IMG/VR virus record: IMGVR_UViG_3300047557_000144
Location: 1-25,891 of that record
From: a virus
DNA length: 25,891 nt
Reading direction: 5' to 3' (one strand)
Numbering within the stretch: position 1 is the first letter of the stretch; every line of letters starts with the position of its first letter. Below the pieces are notes generated by a model, which was not told the DNA's origin, did no database searches, and was given only the letters and a program-made list of their open reading frames with translations. Shown in pieces: positions 14,627 through 22,855 of the stretch. A program made the translations under genes and the position numbers.

Positions 14627-15544
14627 ATGTCGTCAACAATGTTACAGTTAATCCAACAGACCACTAGCGAGTTAAACCTTGCTGTGCCGACTTATGTTGC
14701 AGGTAATACCAATCAGGATGTTCAACAAGTTTTAGCCCTTATGAATCGTGTGGGCTACGATTTGGTCAAGGAATACGATTGGCAAGCCCTAGAGTTGGAG
14801 TATCGGTTTTACACCGATGCGGTAACTTTTGTAGGCGATACCGTAAGCAACCAAAGTTATAACATTATTGTTACAGGCGATGCTACCGCCTTAAATAGCA
14901 ATTATTCGATTACTGGCACAGGTGTAAATCAAGATACTTATGTGCAAAGCGTGACCTTTAACGGCACAACTTCCACGATTGTAATGAGCCAATTAGCTAG
15001 TGGCACATACACAGGCGTTACTTTTACCTTTTCACAGACAAAATACGATTTACCGCCTGATTTTGAAACCATTACTGACAAAACCCATTGGGACAAAACG
15101 AAGCGTTGGCAAATGTTAGGCCCTGAAGATGCTCAACAATGGCAATGGCTAAAGTCAGGTTATATCTCGACTGGCCCTAGAATCCGTTGGCGTATTTTGG
15201 GTAATCAATTTCAGATTTGGCCACCTTACAATACCCAAGAATATTTAGGTTTTGAATATCGCTCAAAAGGTTGGGCTAGAAGTGCCACAGGTGCGGTTAA
15301 AAACAGTTTTACGGCAGACACCGATACAACCGTGCTTGATGATACGGTCATGGTTTTGGGCACAAAACTTAAGTACTTCCAAATTAAAGGATTTGATACT
15401 ACTGCGTTGCAACAAGATTATTTCCGCTATTTAAATGTAGCCAAAGCCAACGATAAAGGTTCTGATAACCTTAGTTTTGCACCATATCCAGCCAAAGTGC
15501 TTATTGGTTACGCTAACATTCCCGATACTGGTTACGGGACTTAA
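14627..15544 (+). CDS. Head-tail adaptor / tail tubular A-like protein
   Basis: A 305-residue protein. N-terminal helices MLQLIQQTTSELNLAVPTYV, then VQQVLALMNRVGYDLVKEYDW, are typical of podoviral adaptor proteins that sit under the portal (P22 gp4 / T7 gp11 role). A Thr/Ser/Asn-rich beta insert at about 60-140 separates them from KYDLPPDFETITDKTHWD, RWQMLGPEDAQQWQWL and RIRWRILGNQFQIWPP, all common in this family. The C-terminal part has FQIKGFDTTALQQDYFRYL. AAAAAAGGA before the ATG is the ribosome site. It lies just downstream of the inserted endonuclease and two bases before the nozzle-like gene, as expected for the two-ring tail stub. Confidence 0.8.
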   Translation: MSSTMLQLIQQTTSELNLAVPTYVAGNTNQDVQQVLALMNRVGYDLVKEYDWQALELEYRFYTDAVTFVGDTVSNQSYNIIVTGDATALNSNYSITGTGVNQDTYVQSVTFNGTTSTIVMSQLASGTYTGVTFTFSQTKYDLPPDFETITDKTHWDKTKRWQMLGPEDAQQWQWLKSGYISTGPRIRWRILGNQFQIWPPYNTQEYLGFEYRSKGWARSATGAVKNSFTADTDTTVLDDTVMVLGTKLKYFQIKGFDTTALQQDYFRYLNVAKANDKGSDNLSFAPYPAKVLIGYANIPDTGYGT

Positions 15545-15546
15545 AC

Positions 15547-17313
15547 ATGGCAGTACCACAGCAACGAAGGGCAGTTACCGCTTCCGTGCCATCCCCTATT
15601 GGCGGTTGGAACGCACGGGATTCTGTTGCAGAAATGAACCCGTTAGATGCGGTAGTTCTAAATAACTTTTACCCAACCCCATCGGAAATACAGTTAAGAA
15701 AAGGCTATACCAAATACGCCACAGGCATTACGGGGCAAGTTGATACCTTAATGCAATATTCAGGTGGTTCTACAAGCAAGCTATTTGCGGCTGCTGGTAG
15801 CGTGATTTATGATGTTTCTAGCGGTGGAACTGCTAGTTCTGCGGTTACTGCACTTGGAAGTGACCGTTGGCAATATGTCAATGTATCAACCGCAGGTGGA
15901 AACTTTTTAACAGCCGTTAATGGCACAGATGCACCCTTAATTTATGATGGCACAAATTGGATTAAATACGCCACCACATCAACTGCCCAAACTATTAGCA
16001 ATTTAACCAGTTCAGGAACGACTTGTACCCTAGTTACTAGCGTTGCTCATGGCTTAGTTTCAGGCAATCAGGTCACAATTACAGGTGCAAGCCCCGCAGA
16101 ATATAACGGAACATTTGTAATTACAGTAGTAAATGGCACAACTTTTACTTATACAGCACTTTCAGCCCCCGCAAGTAGCCCCGCAAGCCCATTAGGCTCA
16201 TATACAGTTGCTAAATACTTAACTGGGGTTACTAATAGTCAATTAATCCATGTTAATTTGCATAAAGAACGCTTATATTTTGTGCAAAATGGCACTTTAA
16301 AGTTTTGGTATTTGCCCGTTAATCAAATTAGCGGTAATTTGACCTCATTTGACTTAGGTGGAATTGCTCGAAATGGCGGTTACATTCAAGCAATGGGCAC
16401 TTGGACTTTAGATGCTGGCTACGGAGCAGATGATTACGCTGTATTTATTACTAATAACGGTGAAGCGATTGTTTATAAAGGCTCTGACCCTTCAAGTTCT
16501 ACAGATTGGGCATTAATTGGGGTATGGCAATTAGGTCAGGTCTTTACTAGACGCTGTTTTTTTAAGTGGGCTGGAGATTTATTGTTACTAACGCATGACG
16601 GAATCGTGCCGTTGACGGGTGCTTTGCAATCATCCCGACTTGACCCCCGAATTAACATTACCGACAAGATTTATTACGCTGTAAGCCAAGCGGCAGACCT
16701 TTATAGCACCGAATTTGGCTGGCAAATTACCTATTACGCCAAAGAAAATATGTTAATTTTTAATATTCCTGTAATTGGCGGTCAGCAACAGTTTGTAATG
16801 CACACCATCACTAAAGCATGGGCTAGTTTCTCAGGATTAAACGCCACTTGCTTTGAAAGCTACAACGAAAATATGTATTTTGGTGGTAATGGCTATGTTG
16901 GTAAGTTTTGGGATGGTTTATCCGATGATGACCAAAACATTAAGGCTTCATGCCAACAAGCGTATAGCTATTTTGACGCTAGAGGGCAGTTAAAACGCTT
17001 TACGATGGTTCGCCCTATCCTGTTTACTGATAACGGCACACCCGCCATTTTATGCGGCATTAACACCGATTTTGAAACCCAAAATAACATTGGTCAAGTA
17101 AGCTTTAACCCCGCTTTAGTATCAGTTGGGGTTTGGGACACATCTACTTGGGATGACTTTGATTGGGGCGGTGGCAATACCATATCAAAACAATGGCAAG
17201 GCGTGACAGGCATAGGTTATGCTGCAGGAATTATCCTAAATATTGCATCGCAAGATATTGATGTGCGGTGGGCAAGTACAGATTATGTAATGGAGCGTGG
17301 TGCGGTGCTGTGA
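15547..17313 (+). CDS. Tail nozzle / tail tubular B-like protein
   Basis: A 588-residue protein, nearly all beta. It begins SVPSPIGGWNARDSVAEMNP, followed by AVVLNNFYPTPSEIQLRKGY, the recurring start of podoviral nozzle proteins encoded after the adaptor. Propeller-like repeats continue (GNFLTAVNGTDAPLIYDGTN, DLLLLTHDGIVPLTG, MHTITKAWASFSGLNATCFE). Residues about 149-224 are an inserted domain shared with the fibre-like protein at 22001. The C-terminal part (WDTSTWDDFDWGG, KQWQGVTGIGYAAGI) is also typical. It should form the central tail tube or tip. It starts two bases after the adaptor stop with a weak ribosome site, and its stop overlaps the acetyltransferase start. Confidence 0.8.
   Translation: MAVPQQRRAVTASVPSPIGGWNARDSVAEMNPLDAVVLNNFYPTPSEIQLRKGYTKYATGITGQVDTLMQYSGGSTSKLFAAAGSVIYDVSSGGTASSAVTALGSDRWQYVNVSTAGGNFLTAVNGTDAPLIYDGTNWIKYATTSTAQTISNLTSSGTTCTLVTSVAHGLVSGNQVTITGASPAEYNGTFVITVVNGTTFTYTALSAPASSPASPLGSYTVAKYLTGVTNSQLIHVNLHKERLYFVQNGTLKFWYLPVNQISGNLTSFDLGGIARNGGYIQAMGTWTLDAGYGADDYAVFITNNGEAIVYKGSDPSSSTDWALIGVWQLGQVFTRRCFFKWAGDLLLLTHDGIVPLTGALQSSRLDPRINITDKIYYAVSQAADLYSTEFGWQITYYAKENMLIFNIPVIGGQQQFVMHTITKAWASFSGLNATCFESYNENMYFGGNGYVGKFWDGLSDDDQNIKASCQQAYSYFDARGQLKRFTMVRPILFTDNGTPAILCGINTDFETQNNIGQVSFNPALVSVGVWDTSTWDDFDWGGGNTISKQWQGVTGIGYAAGIILNIASQDIDVRWASTDYVMERGAVL
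15991..16218 (+). repeat. Inserted beta domain copy 1 (E1-FCCH-like)
   Basis: 76 codons from TISNLTSSGTT to YTVAKY inside the nozzle-like gene. They align without break, except one codon, to 22439-22663 in an unrelated fibre-like gene, sharing AHxLV, VTITGA-type and the YNGT-x-x-ITVV-x-GT-x-FTYT core. Over the 72-base core the two copies agree at 57 bases by hand count. Confidence 0.75.
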
Positions 17314-17741
17314 GAAGGGTTACAACGGAAAACCAAGAATATTTACGGGGGTGGCTATCCAAAGTTTTGGGGATGCAATTCTCTAATTATTCACGCTTTA
17401 TTGGTCAAGAAATTAACGGTCAAATCCAAGCAGTTGTAGGTTTTGACAACATTATGGATAAGTCGTGTTGTATGCATGTTGGGGCTTTAGTCCCTAATTG
17501 GATTAGTAAAGATTTGTTGTGGGCAAGCTTTGATTACCCCTTTAACATATTGAAACTAAAGGTTATACTAGCGTTAGTTTCTTCCAACAATACGGAAGCA
17601 CTAAAACTAGACCGACACCTTGGTTTTGTTGATAAAGCGTATATCGAAGATGCCCATTTAGATGGGGATTTAGTTATATTAGCGATGAGGCGTGAAAATT
17701 GTCGTTGGCTCGACATTAAAGCACCCTTAAAAGGAGATTAA
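17310..17741 (+). CDS. GNAT-family acetyltransferase
   Basis: Start chosen at GTG 17310, overlapping the previous TGA (GTGA). This gives 143 residues beginning MRRVTTENQEYLRGWLSKVL, which agrees with the usual start of phage GNAT proteins next to tail genes. An upstream in-frame GTG would add 14 residues encoded inside the nozzle gene. Features: IGQEINGQIQAVVGFDNIMD (central strands), WASFDYPFNILKLKVILALV, then SSNNTEALKLDRHLGFVDKA, where the Asn-rich loop and the LGF motif are the usual acetyl-CoA fold end, and GDLVILAMRRENCRWL. It transfers acetyl groups from acetyl-CoA; the target is unknown. Such genes recur between nozzle and ejection genes, implying a virion- or host-related job. Confidence 0.8.
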   Translation: MRRVTTENQEYLRGWLSKVLGMQFSNYSRFIGQEINGQIQAVVGFDNIMDKSCCMHVGALVPNWISKDLLWASFDYPFNILKLKVILALVSSNNTEALKLDRHLGFVDKAYIEDAHLDGDLVILAMRRENCRWLDIKAPLKGD

Positions 17742-17742
17742 C

Positions 17743-18894
17743 ATGGGCGGTGGTGGCGGAATTGGTGGTTTAGTAGGCGGTGGATTAGGCTTTTTGGCTG
17801 GCGGCCCAGTCGGGGCGGCTATTGGTGCTGGTATTGGCATGGGTGCTGGTTCAGCATTAGGCGGTGGAAATCAAGCACCTGCCGCACCCGATTACACAGG
17901 TGCAGCACAAGCTACCGCTCAAGGAAATTTAGATGCCGCTAGAGCAGCCGCAGCCGCTAACCGTGTAAATCAAATAACTCCATACGGTAATCTTACATAT
18001 CGTGTAAGCGGTTCAGACCCATTCGGCAATCCAACTTGGACTGCTACTCAAACTTTAGCCCCCGCTCAACAACGCTTATTGGATATTCAAAACGAATTAA
18101 GTATTGGTCAAGGCGAACTTGGCAAAACTGGTCTTAAATATGTTGGCGAACAATTAGCTAACCCATTTGATGTTAGCAAACTACCAAGCATAGGTATTAA
18201 CCCTAGTGAAACTTATTCTGACGCAATTATGCGTAGGCTTGCTCCTACTTTGCAACAACAAAACGAGCAATTAGAGCAACAATTAGCAAATCAAGGTATT
18301 CCAGTTGGTTCTGAAGCTTACAACCGTGCAAAAATGTCTTTATCTCAGCGTCAAAACGATTTAATGTTAGGTGCTCAAACTCAAGGTTTACAAGCTGGTT
18401 TATCTGCAAGACAACAACAATTAGGCGAATTAGCTTATCGCAGAAACGAGCCTTTAAACATTTTGAACGCATTACGAAGCGGGGCACAAGTTACAGGCCC
18501 AAGCTATGTAAATACACCACAACAAGCTACAACGGCTGGTGCTGATTTGTTAGCCGCAAATCAAATGGGCTATAACGCTCAAATGGGTGCATACAACGCT
18601 CAACAAGCTCAACAAGCTAACTTAATGGGTGGTTTGTTTGGATTGGGTGCGGCTGGCTTAATGGGCGGTTATTCTGACCCACGCACTAAAGAAAACATTA
18701 AAGCGATTGGCGTAATGGAAAACGGATTAACTCTTTACAGCTTTGAATACAAAGATGAATTTAAAGACCGTAGTTATGGTGGTCATGGCGTTCATGTTGG
18801 CGTTATGGCTGACGAAGTTGAACAAGTTTACCCATACGCAGTACGAACACTTGATGACGGCTACAAAGTCGTAGATTACGGACTAATACCATGA
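17743..18894 (+). CDS. Ejection-type protein with C-terminal S74 auto-processing domain
   Basis: A 383-residue protein. Residues 1-42 are almost all Gly, Ala, Leu and Ile (GLVGGGLGFLAGGPVGAAIG), a likely membrane-active segment. The middle is Gln/Ala/Asn-rich helix (LAPTLQQQNEQLEQQLANQG), typical of podoviral internal or ejection proteins, followed by a second glycine-rich hydrophobic stretch at about 297-310. From S311 comes SDPRTKENIKAIG, then LYSFEYKDEF, HVGVMADEVEQVYPYAV and KVVDYG, the peptidase S74 chaperone domain of fibres. The Ser-Lys spacing (S311, K316) matches the self-cleaving dyad. It probably cleaves off its last 73 residues after assembly. AAGGAG at 17731-17736 fixes the start; its stop overlaps the next gene by 4 bases. 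Confidence 0.7.
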   Translation: MGGGGGIGGLVGGGLGFLAGGPVGAAIGAGIGMGAGSALGGGNQAPAAPDYTGAAQATAQGNLDAARAAAAANRVNQITPYGNLTYRVSGSDPFGNPTWTATQTLAPAQQRLLDIQNELSIGQGELGKTGLKYVGEQLANPFDVSKLPSIGINPSETYSDAIMRRLAPTLQQQNEQLEQQLANQGIPVGSEAYNRAKMSLSQRQNDLMLGAQTQGLQAGLSARQQQLGELAYRRNEPLNILNALRSGAQVTGPSYVNTPQQATTAGADLLAANQMGYNAQMGAYNAQQAQQANLMGGLFGLGAAGLMGGYSDPRTKENIKAIGVMENGLTLYSFEYKDEFKDRSYGGHGVHVGVMADEVEQVYPYAVRTLDDGYKVVDYGLIP

Positions 18895-19211
18895 ATCCAT
18901 ACATTATGCCTATGCAACAAGCCCAAGATGTAAGCGGGCTATTGCCTATTTATCAAGCGATTGGTCAACAACAAGCCATGCAAAACGCTGCGTTGGCACA
19001 ACAAAACCAATTAATGAATCAAGCGGGACAAACCACAGGTGGCTTTAATCCTTCTGCTATGGCTCAAATGTTGCGTGGTGGCAATATGAGTGGTGTTTTG
19101 TCATCCATTCCCGCAAATTTGCGTTATGGCTCAAGCAATGTGTACGGTGGATTGGGTCAAGGCAAAGTGCCGACCGCAATTTTAGCTGACACTTGGGGCA
19201 TGGGAGAGTAA
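18891..19211 (+). CDS. Gln/Met-rich small protein, probable virion component
   Basis: A 106-residue protein overlapping the previous stop (ATGA). It is rich in Gln, Met, Asn and Gly: YQAIGQQQAMQNAALAQQNQ followed by MNQAGQTTGGFNPSAMAQML. The composition is like the neighbouring ejection-type proteins, and it sits inside that gene run, so a minor internal virion role is inferred. No family was recognised. It has no catalytic motif, membrane segment or cysteine. Confidence 0.5.
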   Translation: MNPYIMPMQQAQDVSGLLPIYQAIGQQQAMQNAALAQQNQLMNQAGQTTGGFNPSAMAQMLRGGNMSGVLSSIPANLRYGSSNVYGGLGQGKVPTAILADTWGMGE

Positions 19212-19213
19212 TT

Positions 19214-20353
19214 ATGGCTAATGGATTTTTGCCAACTAACGCGGGAATCGGAGCAATCCCACCTGATTTGCTAATGCAACAACAACAATTAAACCGTCAA
19301 CAAAAGATGGCTGAATTGTTAATGGCTCAAGGTATGCAACAACCACAAGGTCAAATGGTTAGTGGGCGTTATGTTGCACCTAGCGTGTTTCAGTATTTAA
19401 CACCAGTATTTCAAGCATATGCAGGTCAAAAACTTGCTAAAGAAGGCGATAAAGCCATGCTTGACCTTGCTGAACAATTACGCAAAGGCAAAGAACAAGA
19501 AACACGGGCAATTATGGAACAACTTACACCCCGTGATGTTCAAACTGAAATGGCTGGGCCATATACAGGCAATGTGCCTATGCCCACTATGACGCAAACT
19601 GTACAACCTAACATTCAAAATGCAATGAATTTGGCGTTGCAATCTCGTTATGGTGCTGGCAAAGAACTATTGCCGACATTAATTCAACGCTCATTGCCTG
19701 AGCCTGTTAAACCTACGACTGATATGCAAAACTATGAGTATGCAAAAACTCAAGGATTTAAAGGTTCGTTTAACGATTTTAAAAATCAAATTACCCCAGC
19801 CGAGCGTGAGCGTTTAGCTTTAGACCGTGAAAAGTTTGAGTTTGAAAAACAAACTAAAGGTAGCGGTAAAGATTTAACCGAAGCACAAGGAAAAGCATCT
19901 GCTTTCCAAAGTCAAATGGTAAGTGCTAACAATGTGGTTCGCAATCTTGAAGCCCAAGGTTTTAATCCAACTTCTTTTGCAAGCCAAACAGCAGTTCGTT
20001 TAGCTGGTGGTGTTGCAAATCCAGTTATTCCTGTTGCAGCACAACAATATAAACAAGCACAAGACCAATGGTCAGAAGCTTATTTACGATTCAAAACTGG
20101 TGCTGCCGCTACTGAGCAAGAAGTTCAAAGAAATAACCGCACATTTTTCCCTGTTTTGGGTGACAAGCCTGACCAAATTGCTCAAAAAGCTGCGGCTAGA
20201 GAACAAGCCGAAAAAGATATTGGTATTGCCGCAGGTCGTGGTGCTGGTTTAGGAGCACAACCAACAGCAGGCAAACCAAAAGAAGAAAAACCAGCAGGTA
20301 TGCCAAGCCAATCTGCTATTGATGCAGAACTAAGACGCAGAGGACTAAAGTAA
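19214..20353 (+). CDS. Internal virion / ejection-type protein, Gln-rich
   Basis: Start chosen at ATG 19214 with GGGAGAG just upstream; an earlier in-frame start would lie inside the preceding gene. The product is 379 residues, largely helical and Gln/Lys-rich: DLLMQQQQLNRQQKMAELLM, FQAYAGQKLAKEGDKAMLDL and the charged segment ERERLALDREKFEFEKQ at about 202-218. A part near AYLRFKTGAAATEQEVQRNN, followed by TFFPVLGDKPDQIAQKAAAR, is seen in phage proteins injected with DNA. The C-terminus IDAELRRRGLK is also a recurrent ending in such proteins. It may line the translocation channel, as P22 gp7/gp20 do. Function is inferred from composition and order. Confidence 0.6.
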   Translation: MANGFLPTNAGIGAIPPDLLMQQQQLNRQQKMAELLMAQGMQQPQGQMVSGRYVAPSVFQYLTPVFQAYAGQKLAKEGDKAMLDLAEQLRKGKEQETRAIMEQLTPRDVQTEMAGPYTGNVPMPTMTQTVQPNIQNAMNLALQSRYGAGKELLPTLIQRSLPEPVKPTTDMQNYEYAKTQGFKGSFNDFKNQITPAERERLALDREKFEFEKQTKGSGKDLTEAQGKASAFQSQMVSANNVVRNLEAQGFNPTSFASQTAVRLAGGVANPVIPVAAQQYKQAQDQWSEAYLRFKTGAAATEQEVQRNNRTFFPVLGDKPDQIAQKAAAREQAEKDIGIAAGRGAGLGAQPTAGKPKEEKPAGMPSQSAIDAELRRRGLK

Positions 20354-22008
20354 TGGATTTATCCAAACTTTCAGATGCCGATTTGTTAGCCTTAAAAGGC
20401 GGTGATTTAACTAAACTTTCTAACGAAGGTTTAATGTCACTTAAAGCTACTCCAACTCAACCAACTCAATCTGAGTTTGCTGAAACGGGTGGCGGTGCGG
20501 CTGTTGGCAGACCTGTTCGTGGTGTGCGTTTAAATGTTCAGCCTACCCCTAGACCACTTGAATCATTTATGGCAGGTGCTACTCGTTCTGTGGTTGACCC
20601 TGCATTAGCCGTAGCCCAAGCGGTTACAGGTGGGCGTGGTGGTGTAAGCGAAGCAGTTAAGCGTTTAGCCCAAGAATCACAAGCTTATGAAGAAGCTAAT
20701 CCAGCATCGTATATTGGTGGTCGTGTTGGCGGTGCTGTATTGCCTGCCGCAGGCGTAGCAAAAGGCGTAGGCATGATTCCTAGCTTTGCCCGTGCTAATC
20801 CTTATGTACAAGGTGCTAGCGTAGGTGCAATTAGTGGTGGTTTAACACCGGTAGAAACTGGTGAAACAGGATTGCCAATGTATCAACAGGCCGCAGAAAA
20901 TGTAGCGACTGGAACTGCCATCGGTACAGCGATTCCTGTGGTTGGGCGTGGAATACAAGCCGCAGGTTCAGGTATTCGTAGAGCTTTAGGTCTTACTACG
21001 GGTGCGGGCGAAGAATCCATTGCTCAAGCCGTTAAAGCAGGTCGTGAAGGCAATCAAGCATTTTTACAAAATATTCGTGGTGAAGTGCCTGCAATGGATG
21101 TATTAGACCAAGCTAAAGATGCTTTGGCTAATATGAGAGCGGCTCGTAGTCAAGCTTATCGTCAAGGCATTACAACCACTATGCCCGACCTTGAAATTCG
21201 TGCTGGTAAACCATTACCTAAAGTGCCACCCCGTTTAGACTTTGCACCTATTACAGGAAAGTTAGATGAGGTTGTAGAAAGCCTTAAAGTAAAAACACCT
21301 ACAGGTTCTCAATTTAAGATTGGTTCTGCTGAACTTAACAAAATTGAAGAATTGCAAGATGTTGTCAAAACATGGCAAAAAGACCCCGCATTACATACAG
21401 CAGAAGGTTTAGACGCTCTTAAACAGCGTTTAGATGCTTTATATCCTGATAGTCCCGCACAAAAACAAGTTCAACGAGCAGTAACTTCTGTGCGTAATAC
21501 TGTTAAAGATACGATTGTGGCTCAAGACAAAAACTACGCTAAAACTATGAAAGCGTACGAAGAAGCATTAAGTTTAGAGCGTGAGATTGAAAGAGCTTTG
21601 TCTTTAGGTAACAGAAGTGCCGCAGATACCGCTATTCGTAAACTTCAATCTTTGACCCGTAATAACGCTAATACCAATTATGGCTATCGCATGGAATTAG
21701 CTAAAGCATTACAAGAACAAGGCGGTCAGGATTTAATGCCAGCATTAGCTGGTCAAGCATTAAGTTCATTTACGCCAAGAGGATTAGCGGGGCAAGGTGC
21801 AGCTTTAGGTATTGGTGCGGGCGGTGCTTTAACTGTAAATCCTGCCGCACTAGCCGCCTTACCATTAACTAGCCCACGCTTAGTTGGTATGGGTGCTTAT
21901 GGTTATGGCAGAGCAACAAGAAATATTCCAAAATTAACTGATGCAGAGCTAAGAAACATGGCTCGTATGCTTACTACACAAGGTATTCAAGGAGTAATAA
22001 ATGAGTAG
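20353..22008 (+). CDS. Internal virion / ejection-type protein, 551 aa
   Basis: Starts within the previous stop (TAATG). N-terminus MDLSKLSDADLLALKGGDLT, then KLSNEGLMSLK, is a short duplicated motif common at the start of podoviral injected proteins. Residues about 120-215 contain Gly/Ala-rich hydrophobic stretches (YIGGRVGGAVLPAAGVAKGV, GASVGAISGGLTPVETGETG) that could insert into a membrane. The rest is long amphipathic helix (AYRQGITTTMPDLEIR, KTMKAYEEALSLEREIERAL), with another hydrophobic Gly/Ala segment at about 480-510. No lysozyme or transglycosylase catalytic motif was found. It is a likely partner of the two preceding proteins in DNA delivery through the periplasm. Confidence 0.65.
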   Translation: MDLSKLSDADLLALKGGDLTKLSNEGLMSLKATPTQPTQSEFAETGGGAAVGRPVRGVRLNVQPTPRPLESFMAGATRSVVDPALAVAQAVTGGRGGVSEAVKRLAQESQAYEEANPASYIGGRVGGAVLPAAGVAKGVGMIPSFARANPYVQGASVGAISGGLTPVETGETGLPMYQQAAENVATGTAIGTAIPVVGRGIQAAGSGIRRALGLTTGAGEESIAQAVKAGREGNQAFLQNIRGEVPAMDVLDQAKDALANMRAARSQAYRQGITTTMPDLEIRAGKPLPKVPPRLDFAPITGKLDEVVESLKVKTPTGSQFKIGSAELNKIEELQDVVKTWQKDPALHTAEGLDALKQRLDALYPDSPAQKQVQRAVTSVRNTVKDTIVAQDKNYAKTMKAYEEALSLEREIERALSLGNRSAADTAIRKLQSLTRNNANTNYGYRMELAKALQEQGGQDLMPALAGQALSSFTPRGLAGQGAALGIGAGGALTVNPAALAALPLTSPRLVGMGAYGYGRATRNIPKLTDAELRNMARMLTTQGIQGVINE

Positions 22009-22846
22009 AAACGGGTCAGGTACATATACACTTCCTGCGGGTAATCCCGTAGTTAGCCAAACAGTTATTTCGTCAACATGGGCGAATAACACCATGAACG
22101 ATATTGCTTCCGCACTTACGGGTTCGGTAGCGGCAGACGGTCAAACCCCGATGACTGGCCCTTTAAACATGAATAGCAACAAAATTGCTAATCTTGCTAA
22201 CGGAACAATCAATGGCGATGCAGTTAATTTCACGCAATTTAACACTCCTACTTTTGGCGGTGCAGCAACATTTAATTCCACAATTACAGTAGTTGGAAAC
22301 GGTATTTTTTCAGGCACAGGCTTTGTAAAACTGCCTAATGGCACAACCGCCCAAAGACCCGCAAGTTACACAGTTGGTGCGGTACGCTATAACACCACAT
22401 TACAGCAATTTGAAGGATATTCAACTTATAGCGGACAAACCATTAGTTCAATTACTAATAGTACGACTACCGCTACTTTAACAACTGCAACCGCCCATAA
22501 CTTAGTAAACGGCACATATATCACAGTTAGTGGTGCTACCCCAGCCGCATATAACGGAACTTACGCAATTACGGTGGTAGATGGCACTAGCTTTACTTAT
22601 ACAATGGGTACTGACCCCGCAGGCCCAGCTACAGTTGTAGGTTCGTATTTGGTTGGAAAATGGGCACAAATTGGCGGTGGGGCAACAGGTAATGGCGGTG
22701 ACCAAGTATTTGTGGAAAACAGCCAAACAATTACTGCGTCTTATCAAATTCCTAGCGGAAAGAACGCATCGACTGTTTCACCCATTACAATTAATAGTGG
22801 CGTAACTGTAACTGTTCCTAGCGGTAGTCGCTGGGTTGTTCTATAA
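22001..22846 (+). CDS. Tail fibre protein, 281 aa
   Basis: N-terminal MSRNGSGTYTLPAGNPVVSQ, then TVISSTWANNTMNDIASALT and DGQTPMTGPLNMNSNKIANL, is the standard virion-attachment start of many podoviral tail fibres. Residues about 110-145 (PNGTTAQRPASYTVGAVRYN) are a fibre repeat ending in a strand seen in many phages. Residues 147-221 are the beta domain shared with the nozzle-like protein. The last 34 residues end SGSRWVVL, as in the 555-residue protein near the portal. It is compact for a fibre and probably trimeric. AAGGAG at 21989-21994 fixes the start, which overlaps the previous gene by 8 bases. It likely anchors or precedes the short receptor proteins that follow. Confidence 0.8.
   Translation: MSRNGSGTYTLPAGNPVVSQTVISSTWANNTMNDIASALTGSVAADGQTPMTGPLNMNSNKIANLANGTINGDAVNFTQFNTPTFGGAATFNSTITVVGNGIFSGTGFVKLPNGTTAQRPASYTVGAVRYNTTLQQFEGYSTYSGQTISSITNSTTTATLTTATAHNLVNGTYITVSGATPAAYNGTYAITVVDGTSFTYTMGTDPAGPATVVGSYLVGKWAQIGGGATGNGGDQVFVENSQTITASYQIPSGKNASTVSPITINSGVTVTVPSGSRWVVL
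22439..22663 (+). repeat. Inserted beta domain copy 2 (E1-FCCH-like)
   Basis: 75 codons matching the domain at 15991-16218 in the nozzle-like gene. Both copies run from TIS-x-x-T through a conserved YNGT core to GSY-x-V-x-K. The host proteins are otherwise unrelated, so this is a mobile or internally copied module. Confidence 0.75.
22742..22843 (+). repeat. C-terminal module copy 2 (shared with 8699-8800)
   Basis: The last 34 codons of the 281-residue tail fibre, identical at 22 of 34 residues to the end of the fibre-like protein at 7136-8803. Both finish with SGSRWVVL and a TAA stop. Confidence 0.7.
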
Positions 22847-22855
22847 GGAAAAACT

